A stretch of DNA of 58,352 bases from DAOVRD01 sp964521715 (GTDB lineage: Bacteria > Planctomycetota > Brocadiia > SM23-32): the NCBI GenBank assembly GCA_964521715.1, contig CAZFSS010000026.1:1-58352 (forward strand). The letters are read 5' to 3'. The notes below the pieces were generated by a model, which saw only the letters and a list, made by a program, of their open reading frames with translations, was not told the origin of the DNA and made no database searches. Shown here one piece after another: positions 1-8,623 of this stretch. Position 1 is the stretch's first letter. Each line of letters begins with the position of its first letter. The position numbers and the translations under genes were made by a program.

Positions 1-3000
1 CCTGCCGATTCGCCTATGAGCACCAACAACATTAGATTTACCTGGCTCAATAAGTATCGTTATCGTGGCAATGCGAAGGCCCTCTTCGGCCGGGTCGAAC
101 CGGACCTGGAACGTCGTGCTGCCACCCGCGGCGACAGTCGTCGCCGGCGAGGCGATGACCTCAAACTCACTCGCATTCGCCCCGGTGATCTGCACCAATG
201 GATCCCCGGTCAGGTTCAGCGGCTCGGTGCCGAGATTCAGCACACTGAAGGTCCTCACGACCGTCTGGCCTTCGATGCCGACAACGCCGAAGTCGGTATG
301 ATCGTCCGGGCTCGGAGTGGCGTCGCCGTCCGCGATCGACTGGCCGTTCCCTTGCACGTCAATCTCGGGGGCGACGAACCGGTTGCCGAAATCGGCTCTG
401 ACCAGGTCGTCGGCGGCGAAATCGACAACCTGATGTCCGTCCACGGGAGCAGTCTGCTCCCAATCGACCTGCTGAAGTTGACGAACGAGGTACGTACCGG
501 GCTCGAGATCCCCGAATTGGTACACGCCATCCGCCTCGGTCACTTGCTTTGGCTCCGGTGGCTCCTCGGTGGTGATACCCAGCGACCAGCCATTGAGCGT
601 TCCGGTGCAACCTGCGAACGAGTCATAGATGTGAAGCGTCCAGGCGCCATTGGGGTCTTTGCCATCAAAGGTCCCCAGCGGCTCTATCGGACGGTATCTG
701 CCGGAAAACGGCGCGTGGCCATCCTCGATGGAAACGCCGGCTTCGTCGTCCAGAACGGTACCGGAGAAGTTGTCTCCCGAGCCGCCGCAGCTCGACAACA
801 ATGTCACCACAGTGCCGCCGGGGCTAACAAGCCAGGCGGAGATATCCGCGTCCCAGGTGTGAGTGATGTCGAGTGTGACGTCGACGTCTTTGATAGCGCC
901 CCTGAACCCACTGACGTTGACGCCCGACATGATATACACGAAATCCGAGATCGCCCGCGGAACATTGGCTGACTCCCACGTCGCCACAGCGTCCTGTGCG
1001 GCGGTCCAGACGCCGTCTTCGTTACAATCCAGAAACACAGTCCAGCCCGGAATCCCTGGTTCACCGGGGTCCCGCACACCGTCCCCATCCAGGTCGTTAT
1101 ATGCGGAACCATGGATGCCGGGCCGAGCGTGGCCGAAGTTGACGCCTTCGACGGACTGGTTATCCTCCCCAAAGGTGATCTGCCAGAAGTAGCCCAAGGG
1201 CGGATCGGATTGGACCCATCCCTCCTGGGCAGACGCCTTCACGTCATATACGGCGGCCCCAAGGGCGCCGATAACGTAGTTGCCTTGCTCGTCGGTTATC
1301 GCGTGCGGCTCGGGTATTTGCGGCGTCGCGGCGGTGATGTCCAGGCCCCAGGTAGCCAGGCTTGCACCACCTGCGGCACTGACGTTGCGGACGGTCAATT
1401 CCCACGTGCCAGTGCAGCTTTCGCCGTCCAAGACGAACAGCGCCTCGTCCGGCCCAAAGGTCCCGTAGTATGGAGATGAAGCGTCTTCAATGGGCGTGGA
1501 CGCCTCATCGTCCAAGATGATGGTGGAAATGCCCTGCCGCGCGTAGAAGAGCTCCACAGTTGTGCCGGTAGGGCTCCGGAGAGTCGCGCACAGGTTGGCG
1601 TGCTGCACGTCGAAGGCCAGGCTGACGTTGAGGTCCAGGATAGTGCTCTCGTCAGTCAGGCCCTGGCCGGAGACGTTCAGGGAAAAGGTCCGCGTGTCCC
1701 CCGATTCCCACTGCGACCAAGGACTTATGTAGCCTCCTGTTTCTGTGAACGTGAGCAAGTCTTCACGGGTGTCGCCGTCGAACACACCGTTGGCGTTTTC
1801 GTCAATGTAGACGGTCCAGCCCGCCAATCCGGGCTCCTCCGGTTCGAGCTGCTCGTCCGCATTCTCGTCGTGGTAGACGGTGCCGCTGAAGTAGGCGCCA
1901 ACGTTCAATGCAATGAGGCGCTCATTGTTGAGGTCATTGGCTTCGGCAACAGCATTGTCGGAGTCGACCGTCACGCCAACGTAGTAAACGCCAACATCAC
2001 CGGGAGCAGCGAAACTGACCTGCTGAGTGTAGGATGCCCCAGCGGGGAGCCCGGGAGCGGTGAAGCTGCCAACCAGAGCGTCGGGCGGGCCTATCTGCTC
2101 GTCCTCGGACAAGTAGACCTCCACCGAAGCAGCGCTTGCGGAACCTGCACCGCCGCAGTTCAGAACGGTGACCGGCAAGCCGACCGTCGCCCCGGGAACT
2201 ACGAAGACAGCTTCGGCATCGGTGTCCATCACCAGGTCTGGTTCGGGTCCGAACGGCGACCCATACAGTCGGGCGAAGATGCCGCCGTTCTGTTCGTAGG
2301 CAACAATGATATCGCCGCCGGGCGACATGGCGATCTCATAGAGGCCGCTGCCGGTATCGATCGGCATCGGTTCGTCCAGCGCCGTACCGTCCGCCCCGTG
2401 AGCAGTGATGAACGTGCTGCCCCCACCACGATAGCTAACCAGGAACTGGCCGTTGGGACGGGCCACCACCCGCAGCGCATCGGCATAGCCCGGGGCCACA
2501 GTGAACGGGGATGCCGACCCGGGCAGCAGGGCCGCCCTGCCTTCGCTGTCACCCTCCCAGGAAACCACAAACCGGTCTCCACCGCGATGCGCCACAGACG
2601 GGCGATTGCCGTACTCATCCACGTAGTCAAGGATCACATCCTGTCCCTGCTGGCTCAAGAGCACGTCGCATAACCGCGCGTGGACGCCGTATTCACTGCT
2701 CGTGGCAGACGTCTCCTCGTTCCACACTATCTGGCAATGGCCTGCACCGTCCAAGGCCACATCGGGCAGCGCGATCATCTCGGGATAGGCGTCGTTGCGG
2801 CCGTAACTGACCAGGGCGGACGTGCTCCTGGTGTCCGTGTCCGCCCGCATCGAGAGCGCCCGCAGCTCGCGCTCATAATGGTCATAGGTGTACGGGAATC
2901 CCTCTACGTACTCGGTTACCCTTTCATGGTCGAACCAGGTGAAAACCATGACGACGTTGCCGTCGTCATCAATGGCAACCGCCGGGTCGGTCGCGGCCTG

Positions 3001-3528
3001 GCTGACCCCCCAGCTGTCTTCCTTAGCGAGAGCGCCGGTTTCGCCATCAAACAGGCGGACCGTGGGCGTGAACAGATACACCGGCGCATCGGGGAAGCCC
3101 CCTTCCTGCTTGGTCTCGTAGGCTACCGCGAACAGTCCATCATTGTTCAGAGCCACGTCGGCGTTGACTGCGTCTTTGCTGACCTGGCGCTGACGCACGA
3201 ACTGCCCGTCCTCATCGTACTGGGCGAAAAAGACCTTCTCGTCTGGGGTCTCCCACGCCACGACGAATTCACCGAACGCGTTGATAGCCACCGAAGGGTC
3301 AGTCCCGGCAACGGCGATCTGGAACGCTTCGCCCTGCGAGGCCGCAACCACGCCCAAAGGCGTGCTGTCACCACCGAATGCCCCCCAGCTATGCTCACTG
3401 CCCTCCGTGCAGTCCAATACTACGCTCGCTGCCGCGATCATGCCGTCCAGCAGTATCCGCGCCTCGAGAAACTCGAGCCGCAGCTCCCGTCGCCTGATCC
3501 GACTCGACCCCAGCGCCGACGTGGCCAT
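1..3528 (-). CDS. Giant secreted LEPR-XLL protein, 5' part (runs off left edge)
   Basis: The frame is open from ATG 3528 to the window edge (1176 codons, no stop), so the C-terminus is missing. Residues about 13-26 carry the basic stretch plus 'LEFLEARILLDG', the LEPR-XLL N-terminal signature of large planctomycete/PVC exported proteins. Then follow a repetitive region with 'VAWE/VVSWE'-like strands (about 60-430), a CARDB-like domain (about 438-543), an SdrD-B-like segment 'GTVYHDENADEQ' (about 545-595), a proprotein-convertase P-like domain (about 616-730), a second SdrD-B-like segment (about 808-843), a second P-like domain (about 873-990) and a choice-of-anchor-D-like domain (about 1049-1156). 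The start has AGGAG 8-9 nt upstream, and an in-frame stop lies at 3553-3555. Likely an extracellular or cell-surface protein; substrate unknown. The domain calls are by eye. Confidence 0.85.
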   Translation of the reverse strand, partial: MATSALGSSRIRRRELRLEFLEARILLDGMIAAASVVLDCTEGSEHSWGAFGGDSTPLGVVAASQGEAFQIAVAGTDPSVAINAFGEFVVAWETPDEKVFFAQYDEDGQFVRQRQVSKDAVNADVALNNDGLFAVAYETKQEGGFPDAPVYLFTPTVRLFDGETGALAKEDSWGVSQAATDPAVAIDDDGNVVMVFTWFDHERVTEYVEGFPYTYDHYERELRALSMRADTDTRSTSALVSYGRNDAYPEMIALPDVALDGAGHCQIVWNEETSATSSEYGVHARLCDVLLSQQGQDVILDYVDEYGNRPSVAHRGGDRFVVSWEGDSEGRAALLPGSASPFTVAPGYADALRVVARPNGQFLVSYRGGGSTFITAHGADGTALDEPMPIDTGSGLYEIAMSPGGDIIVAYEQNGGIFARLYGSPFGPEPDLVMDTDAEAVFVVPGATVGLPVTVLNCGGAGSASAASVEVYLSEDEQIGPPDALVGSFTAPGLPAGASYTQQVSFAAPGDVGVYYVGVTVDSDNAVAEANDLNNERLIALNVGAYFSGTVYHDENADEQLEPEEPGLAGWTVYIDENANGVFDGDTREDLLTFTETGGYISPWSQWESGDTRTFSLNVSGQGLTDESTILDLNVSLAFDVQHANLCATLRSPTGTTVELFYARQGISTIILDDEASTPIEDASSPYYGTFGPDEALFVLDGESCTGTWELTVRNVSAAGGASLATWGLDITAATPQIPEPHAITDEQGNYVIGALGAAVYDVKASAQEGWVQSDPPLGYFWQITFGEDNQSVEGVNFGHARPGIHGSAYNDLDGDGVRDPGEPGIPGWTVFLDCNEDGVWTAAQDAVATWESANVPRAISDFVYIMSGVNVSGFRGAIKDVDVTLDITHTWDADISAWLVSPGGTVVTLLSSCGGSGDNFSGTVLDDEAGVSIEDGHAPFSGRYRPIEPLGTFDGKDPNGAWTLHIYDSFAGCTGTLNGWSLGITTEEPPEPKQVTEADGVYQFGDLEPGTYLVRQLQQVDWEQTAPVDGHQVVDFAADDLVRADFGNRFVAPEIDVQGNGQSIADGDATPSPDDHTDFGVVGIEGQTVVRTFSVLNLGTEPLNLTGDPLVQITGANASEFEVIASPATTVAAGGSTTFQVRFDPAEEGLRIATITILIEPGKSNVVGAHRRIGR

Positions 3529-3618
3529 CGCCCCAACTCCTAGCCCGCCGAGTCAATAGCCGGGCAGAACCCATCCGGAATCTCCCCGGACCACACGTCT
3601 TCCCTGCGACGAATGCCT

Positions 3619-3646
3619 ATGTTACAAACCGGCCCCGAGAAGTCAA
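3619..3646 (-). promoter_or_regulatory. Promoter for the LEPR-XLL gene
   Basis: On the minus strand TTGACT (3641-3646) is followed after 16 nt by TAACAT (3619-3624), about 90 nt upstream of ATG 3528. It fits the promoter shape seen throughout the window. Confidence 0.5.
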
Positions 3647-3691
3647 GACCAGCCCGTGGTGGTTCAGGGAGTCCCATCAGCCCACAGAGGC

Positions 3692-3722
3692 GTCAGCCGT
3701 AGCTGACAGGCCCGGACCGGGC
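3692..3722. terminator. Two adjacent hairpins, terminator-like
   Basis: GTCAGC-CGTA-GCTGAC (3692-3707) and GCCCG-GAC-CGGGC (3710-3722) lie directly after the minus-strand stop of the URO-D remnant at 3724. There is no T-run, so intrinsic termination is only suggested. Confidence 0.3.
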
Positions 3723-3723
3723 G

Positions 3724-4130
3724 TCACCGGTAGTAACGATGCCGCTCGATAGCTTCCAGGAAGGCGTCGGTGTTCTCCAGCGGGGTCTCCGGCTCGATGT
3801 AGTGGGTCGGGGCGCAGATGTACCCGCCTCCCCTGCCGACGGTCGCCATCAGGTGCCTGACCTGCGCCTTGACGTTCCCAGGCGTGCCGCTGGACATCGT
3901 GCTCTGGCTCCCTACGGCAGAACCGATTCTGCATGCCATCGTCGCAACCACCCTCCAGACATATTCGACACTGATGGAGGCGGTTCCGGTTGCCCTCGAG
4001 CTGGCTCTCCGAGGGCATAGGCTCGAAGCTCACCTTGTCGACCTTCTGCCCAAGCTTCCGCAACCGGAATGTAGGGACCGGCCCCGTCTGCGTCAAGCGG
4101 GTCTGAGAGAGTTCACCGGGCCCTTTCTGA
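3724..4130 (-). pseudogene. Remnant of URO-D family protein (C-terminal end, frameshifted)
   Basis: The last 60 or so codons before TGA 3724-3726 read like the end of a uroporphyrinogen decarboxylase/methyltransferase-family protein: 'FGTP.EV'-like 'SSGTPGNVKAQV' and then 'GGGYICAPTHYIEPETP'. Upstream the similarity moves to another frame ('DKVSFEPMPSESQ', 'CRICLEGG') near 3955-4080, with no start codon or N-terminal domain. The body of the gene is gone and a frameshift lies near 3945-3955. The intact peptidase on the plus strand starts shortly beyond it. Its left boundary is exact; the right boundary is approximate. Confidence 0.6.
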
Positions 4131-4288
4131 GAATGCTCGAACAGCCGTTCGCGACGAGGTCCGGCTATGCGGTCGCCAACAGCTTCACGCGTGGGCGGGA
4201 AACCTACAGGGAGGAATCGGGGGTTGCAGGGCTCCTGGTTCGGGCGTATTCTGGTGGGGGATGCGACCTCCAGACTGAGGAGAAGACA

Positions 4289-5494
4289 GTGGACGCCTAT
4301 GATTACTGCAAGTACCTGGTGGAGACGTGGCCGAACCGCTGGACAGGGTCGATCGGCGAGAGGGAATCGGGGGACTGGATGGAAGAGCAACTTGCAGGGA
4401 TGGGCTACGAGACCCGCCAGACGAGGTTCGACTGCCCGGGCTGGGAGTACGAGGGGGAGGAGTTCTATCTTGAGGGCAAGCCCCTGGAGGCGAGCGCACA
4501 GTTCTACAGCGTGGGGTGCGACGTGAGGGGGCGACTGGCGGCAGTGAAGCCGGATGGCAAGGGAGGATTCCGCGGGGAGGTGAAGGGGAAGATCGCGCTC
4601 GTCAAGGAGACGGATACGAGAGACGTCATCGAGCGGAACACGATTCTTCTTGCGCTGGAATCGTCGGGGGCGGTCGCGGCCATCATGGAGAGCGAGTATC
4701 CGGACACGTATTCGACGAAGATGTTCCGGACGCCCGAGTCGGAACTGCCCGCGGCAGGTGTGAGCGGCGAGGTGGGACAGAAGCTGTTCGCAGCGCTGGG
4801 GAAGGAAGCGAGGCTTGTGATCCGGGCGCGCCAGACCCAGAGCACGACGTCGAACGTGTTCGGGGAAAGGGGGCCGGCGGACGGCCCGGTGTTCCTGATG
4901 TGTGCGCACCACGAGGCGTCGCCGGGGTCGCCGGGGGCGTACGACAACGCGGCAGGGATTGGGGTCGTGCTGGAGATGGCGAAGCGGTTTTCGAAGGTCA
5001 AATGTGGCGCACGGCTGCGGTTCGTGGGGTGGGGAGGACACGAGTTCGGGGCAATGGGGTCGAAGTGGTACGTGGAGAACTGCAGGGACGAAGCCAGGAA
5101 GGTAAAGCGACTGCTGGTGTTCGACGGTGTGGGAGTGGAAGAGGCGGACCCTGAGATCACGGCGTGGGGAGGGGAGCAACTGCTGGAGAAGGTGCGGGCT
5201 TACGCGGAGAAACGAGGGGGAGTGAAGTTCAAGGCGGGGACGGGGGGCGGAGGGGACGCGACGTACTTCGTGCCGATCGGGGTGGAGTCGGTGTGGGTGT
5301 CGGCATCGAGATGGAGGTTAGGTGACCTCTACGGTCGCGAGGACCACCAATGGAGGTCAGCAGCGCCGTTCCACAGCCCGATCGACGACATGAGATGGAT
5401 AGGACGAGAGGCGATGGCGAGAGAGGTGGAGATCGGCATGGAGCTCATGGAGGAATGGCTCGGCGAGTTCGACGTGAGATGCGAAGGCCTTTGA
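4289..5494 (+). CDS. M28-type zinc aminopeptidase
   Basis: 401 aa. GTG 4289 is preceded by GGAG with a 6-nt gap; the frame stays open further upstream but that part lies over the URO-D remnant and looks non-coding. The protein has a PA-like insert (about residues 60-190, 'GEVKGKIALVKE') followed by an M28 core: 'CAHHEASPGSPGAYDNAAG' (metal ligands His and Asp), 'GWGGHEFGA' (general-base Glu) and 'FHSPIDDM' near the end. The usual H-x-D is H-x-E here. No signal peptide is visible at the chosen start, so it may act in the cytoplasm on peptides or amino-acid conjugates. It sits alone between two degraded URO-D ends. The family call is firm; the substrate is unknown. Confidence 0.85.
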   Translation: MDAYDYCKYLVETWPNRWTGSIGERESGDWMEEQLAGMGYETRQTRFDCPGWEYEGEEFYLEGKPLEASAQFYSVGCDVRGRLAAVKPDGKGGFRGEVKGKIALVKETDTRDVIERNTILLALESSGAVAAIMESEYPDTYSTKMFRTPESELPAAGVSGEVGQKLFAALGKEARLVIRARQTQSTTSNVFGERGPADGPVFLMCAHHEASPGSPGAYDNAAGIGVVLEMAKRFSKVKCGARLRFVGWGGHEFGAMGSKWYVENCRDEARKVKRLLVFDGVGVEEADPEITAWGGEQLLEKVRAYAEKRGGVKFKAGTGGGGDATYFVPIGVESVWVSASRWRLGDLYGREDHQWRSAAPFHSPIDDMRWIGREAMAREVEIGMELMEEWLGEFDVRCEGL

Positions 5495-5587
5495 CCCACT
5501 TCCGCCGCTTTCTGTGCAGTCCGCGCGGCGTCATGCCCCCGTGACCTGCCCCCTGTAAACTGATCCAGCCGCTATGGGAGTCTCCGC

Positions 5588-5605
5588 GGCAAGCTGGGGC
5601 TTGCC
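5588..5605. terminator. Hairpin after URO-D remnant
   Basis: GGCAAGC-TGGG-GCTTGCC forms a 7-bp stem just downstream of the minus-strand stop at 5614. There is no T-run. Confidence 0.3.
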
Positions 5606-5613
5606 CGGCGGTC

Positions 5614-5865
5614 TCATGCCAACGTGCAGGCCTCGTGGAGCAGCTCCACGTAGTACTGGAAGCTCTCAAACGGCACGTCCGGCGGCACGGCGTGGTCTAC
5701 GAACGGCGAGTAGCTGCCCTCCTTGACGAGCTGCGGCACCTTCGCCATCACCTCACTCTCGATGTCGGCCCTCGTGGAGCCATCCCGCAGGGCGCGCTTG
5801 TCGATGTTGCCCAGCAGCAGCAACTCCCTGCCGAACCGCGCTCGGTAGGCGGGGGCATCGCAGCC
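5614..5865 (-). pseudogene. Second URO-D family C-terminal remnant
   Basis: The last 75-80 codons before TGA 5614-5616 match the end of URO-D family methyltransferases: 'RFGRELLLLGNIDKRAL', then 'VPQLVKEGSYSPFVDHAVPPDV' (in two parts), then 'YYVELL'. Upstream of about 5865 the same frame continues to 6210 but reads as Cys/Ser-rich, repeat-derived sequence, so I treat only the tail as gene-derived. No start, no N-terminal domain. This is a different subfamily from the remnant at 3724 (that one ends 'GGGYICAPTH', this one 'GSYSPFVDHAVPP'). Confidence 0.65.
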
Positions 5866-6062
5866 CGCTGCCACCTCCCCTGCCAACAGATGACAGCGCT
5901 TGCCAGGCGTTGTGTATCTCTGCCCCCCCAAGGCTTGTGACTCCCCACGCTGAACGTCCCCAGTCCGCCGCCTGCCCCCCTCTTGCCAAGAGATGACAGG
6001 AGTTGTCAGCACGCGCCTACAGTCAGTGCAAGAAGTGGTGCAAGATATGGTGCAAGAACTCG
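5866..6062. repeat. Repeat-rich intergenic stretch
   Basis: Two imperfect direct copies of a unit around 'CCAASAGATGACAG' lie about 100 bp apart (about 5870-5900 and 5972-6003). A 12-bp tandem repeat with core GTGCAAGA occurs three times at 6026, 6038 and 6050. No coding signal is seen here. Confidence 0.55.
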
Positions 6063-6081
6063 CGCAGGCAGCGGCCCGAGG

Positions 6082-6110
6082 TTGACTCGTGCAGGGGAGG
6101 ACACTAGAAT
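6082..6110 (+). promoter_or_regulatory. Promoter of the Tat-exported protein gene
   Basis: TTGACT (6082-6087), 17 nt, TAGAAT (6105-6110). The expected start of transcription lies around 6116-6118, only 2-4 nt before ATG 6120, so the mRNA would be leaderless or nearly so. Confidence 0.6.
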
Positions 6111-6119
6111 CCCGCGAAC

Positions 6120-7256
6120 ATGGTGCATAACGACACATCCGCCCGCATGGACATGAGCCGTCGGGGGTTCCTGGCGGCCGCTGCAGCGGCATGCTTCTCG
6201 TCTGCGGCACAGGCCGCGGGCCTGAGGGGCAGCCAGACTGGAGAGCGTATGGTCATTGACAACGTCGATCGGTTCCGAGTAAGAGAGCCCCTCTTTGAGG
6301 GCCCGCGGGTCGTGCTGAGTTTCCTCGGTGAGAAGTACACGCCGGCCTACATCCAGGGCATCTCCGGCGCGGCCTTCCGGATAGCCGGGCCCTGCCTGTG
6401 CGCCCCGGCCGTCTCGACCCAAATGTTCACGACGGACCTGCTGAAGCTCCTCGGCTACCAGTACACGGAGAGCATCTTAGGATGGACGGGCGACGTGGAG
6501 GACGCGAAGCGGAACATGGTGGCGCTGATCCCGAAGATCAAGGACTCCATCGGCGCCGGCCGTCCTGTGCTGCTCTGGTACGCCTTTATGGACACAGCGT
6601 ACGAGGTCGTCACCGGGTACGATGACGCAGAGGGGGTGTTCCTGGGCCGGCACGCCTATCAGGGCCCTGAGGAGGGTCTGGCCAGGGCGAAGCAGACTCG
6701 GGCTCAGGAGTGCGCTGTATACTGTCCGGCCTTGGGCGCCATCTTCATCGGAGAGAAGCTGGGCGCTCTCGACGAGAGGACGGCCGAGGTCGCGGCGCTC
6801 AAGGAGGCCGTGCGTCACGCCCGCGAGACTAAGGTCAGGCCGGACATGTTCAGGCGCGAGGGGCTCCTCGCCTACGACGGCTGGGTCGAGAAGTTCAGGC
6901 AGCCGGGCGCCAAGCGCGAGGCGGGCGACTCTCATTGCCACAACATCTACCGCTCCACACACCGTGCCGCCGGCGAGTTCCTCAAGGAGGTCGCCCCCAG
7001 GTACCCAAGGGCGACCGACAACCTGGCCAAAGCGGCCACCGAGTTCGCGGCCGAGGCGGACGCGTTGGATAAGGCCGACAGCCTGATCGGGTGGCAGTCA
7101 CCGGAGCAGGATCCCGACCGCGACGCCAAGCTCTGGCCATTGCTCGCGGAGGCGCGTGACCACTACGCTGCGGCCATAGCGCAGGTCGAGGCGGCGCTGC
7201 CGCTGTTAGGTGATCAGGGCCGACGACCAGTGACGGGGGACAGGTCGCCGGCATAG
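6120..7256 (+). CDS. Tat-exported papain-fold-like (C39/BtrH_N-like) protein
   Basis: 378 aa. The N-terminus holds a twin-arginine signal: 'SRRGFLAAAAAACFSSAAQA'. The next part, 'GPCLCAPAVSTQMF' and 'GRPVLLWYAF...YEVVTGYDD', has the Cys...(Tyr/His) layout of bacteriocin-peptidase C39-like or BtrH_N-like domains; the C-terminal half is helical and may sense or bind a peptide. Catalysis is not proven: the Cys at about residue 95-97 is present but I cannot place a clear His. The start at 6120 is chosen because the promoter ends right before it; ATG 6150 is an alternative. There is no obvious operon partner. Confidence 0.65.
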   Translation: MVHNDTSARMDMSRRGFLAAAAAACFSSAAQAAGLRGSQTGERMVIDNVDRFRVREPLFEGPRVVLSFLGEKYTPAYIQGISGAAFRIAGPCLCAPAVSTQMFTTDLLKLLGYQYTESILGWTGDVEDAKRNMVALIPKIKDSIGAGRPVLLWYAFMDTAYEVVTGYDDAEGVFLGRHAYQGPEEGLARAKQTRAQECAVYCPALGAIFIGEKLGALDERTAEVAALKEAVRHARETKVRPDMFRREGLLAYDGWVEKFRQPGAKREAGDSHCHNIYRSTHRAAGEFLKEVAPRYPRATDNLAKAATEFAAEADALDKADSLIGWQSPEQDPDRDAKLWPLLAEARDHYAAAIAQVEAALPLLGDQGRRPVTGDRSPA

Positions 7257-7554
7257 GGCTCGGCAGCACCAACGTGTCGGCCCGTCTCGCCCGGCCCGTC
7301 CTGAGACGCTGCCTACCCGTCGCCCCTGGTCGGCCTGCCTGGCGCAAGCCCGCGACAGCGCCTCCTTGCCCATGCTGCTTCTCTCCCGCTGACGCTTGTC
7401 AGCAATGGACAGCAAGCGCCCATCTCAGCGATCCTGCGCCGGTCCTGACTCGCAAGGCTGGACGCGCCGGTTCTTCGCGCCCCTTCGCCTGTCAGGAAGT
7501 GGTGCTGCCGGGGGCCGCAAGAGCGGTTTGACGGCGCCGCCTGAATGCCATACA
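7257..7554. other. Intergenic region without a gene
   Basis: Convergent junction of the Tat protein gene and the nitrilase gene. A short perfect inverted repeat ACACTA-G-TAGTGT at 7552-7564 overlaps the nitrilase stop. Nothing else recognisable. Confidence 0.4.
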
Positions 7555-8565
7555 CTAGTAGTGTCTGCCTGGCGGTGCCGCGTTGCGGCGCAGGCCGGGC
7601 GGGCCACCGCGGATCCTGTCCAGCAGCTTACGGCTGCGGGCGAGCTGGTCAGGCTTCGGCTCCAGGTTGAGGGCTCGGACCATCTCCATGACTGGCATCT
7701 CTGGATCGTTGGACCAGAAGATGCCCGAGTCCTCGGCCGGGTCATAGCGGTAGCCGGCCCGGGCGCCGTACTTCTCGTCGAACGCCTTCCCCTCCTTCAG
7801 AGCCGCCTGCCAGTGCAGAAGGACGTACTCGAGGTCTATCTGCTCCACGAACACCCCGTCCTTGCGGATCTCGCGAATCACGTGGCCGGTGGGATCGATC
7901 AGGGACGCATTGTTGCGCCACGTGCTGGTCAGCACGAAATAGCCGTGGCTGAGCGCCCGGGCGGAGGGGCTGATCTGCCCCGGCCACTGGGAGGGCCAGA
8001 CGACCAATTCCGCGCCCTTGCGGCCCAGAACCTCCCAGCCCTCGTCGAACGCCATGTCGTAGCATATCTGCACGCCGATCCTGCCGAAATCACAGGCGAA
8101 GACGGGGAAGTCGCGGCCGGGCATGACGCCGCCCTCCAGCTCTTCGTCCCCGGGCCCAGGCACCGCGTGGACCTTGCGATAGATGCCTACGACTTCCCCA
8201 CGGCGGCCGAGAAGCACGGCGGCGTTGCTGTAGAGGCCCGCGTCGCGATCCTCGGCGAGCATGAGCGGCAGCACGACGTGGCAGGAGTGCTCGCGCGCCT
8301 TGCTGCCCATGATGTCCAGCACCGGGCCTTCCAGGGGGAAGGAGACTTCCTCGGCCGGGCCGCTCAGGCCGCCGTTGACGGCGTACTCGGGGAGCGCCAC
8401 GATGTCCAGCCGGGCCCCGGCGCACTGCTCGGCCGCCTGCGCAGCCATCCGGTCGATCAGGCCGGCCAGTTCGGCCAGCCGCGCGTCGAGGCCCGGGTAC
8501 TGGTGGAACATATCGAGCATCGCCGTGCCGACGACGACCTTGCGGGGTCCACCGTTTGCCTTCAT
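7555..8565 (-). CDS. Carbon-nitrogen hydrolase (nitrilase superfamily)
   Basis: 336 aa. The Glu-Lys-Cys triad is visible: E60 in 'ALPEYAVNG', K131 in 'IYRKVHA' and C168 in 'QICYDMAFDE'. The nitrilase fold spans roughly residues 9-260; a 75-residue tail follows. Such enzymes hydrolyse amides, nitriles or N-carbamoyl compounds in the cytoplasm; the substrate cannot be told from sequence. The start has GGAGGCAGG just upstream. It lies 58 bp after the stop of the transglutaminase-like gene on the same strand, so the two are probably cotranscribed. Confidence 0.85.
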   Translation of the reverse strand: MKANGGPRKVVVGTAMLDMFHQYPGLDARLAELAGLIDRMAAQAAEQCAGARLDIVALPEYAVNGGLSGPAEEVSFPLEGPVLDIMGSKAREHSCHVVLPLMLAEDRDAGLYSNAAVLLGRRGEVVGIYRKVHAVPGPGDEELEGGVMPGRDFPVFACDFGRIGVQICYDMAFDEGWEVLGRKGAELVVWPSQWPGQISPSARALSHGYFVLTSTWRNNASLIDPTGHVIREIRKDGVFVEQIDLEYVLLHWQAALKEGKAFDEKYGARAGYRYDPAEDSGIFWSNDPEMPVMEMVRALNLEPKPDQLARSRKLLDRIRGGPPGLRRNAAPPGRHY

Positions 8566-8623
8566 GACCTGCCTCCGCGCCTTGTGGGTTGGGGGCCGCC
8601 GGGACGGGCATTGTTGACAACAG

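Noticed and set aside
16..3543. Three long plus-strand open frames (16-972, 1600-2673, 2680-3543)
   Set aside because: They are codon-aligned antisense of the uninterrupted minus-strand LEPR-XLL frame, which has recognisable domains and a ribosome site.
3677..5179. 500-codon minus-strand frame
   Set aside because: Arg/Pro/His-rich antisense of the M28 peptidase; only short parts near 3.95-4.1 kb belong to the URO-D remnant.
5866..6210. Upstream half of a 198-codon minus-strand frame
   Set aside because: Cys/Ser-rich translation of repeats; only the last 75-80 codons resemble a protein family.
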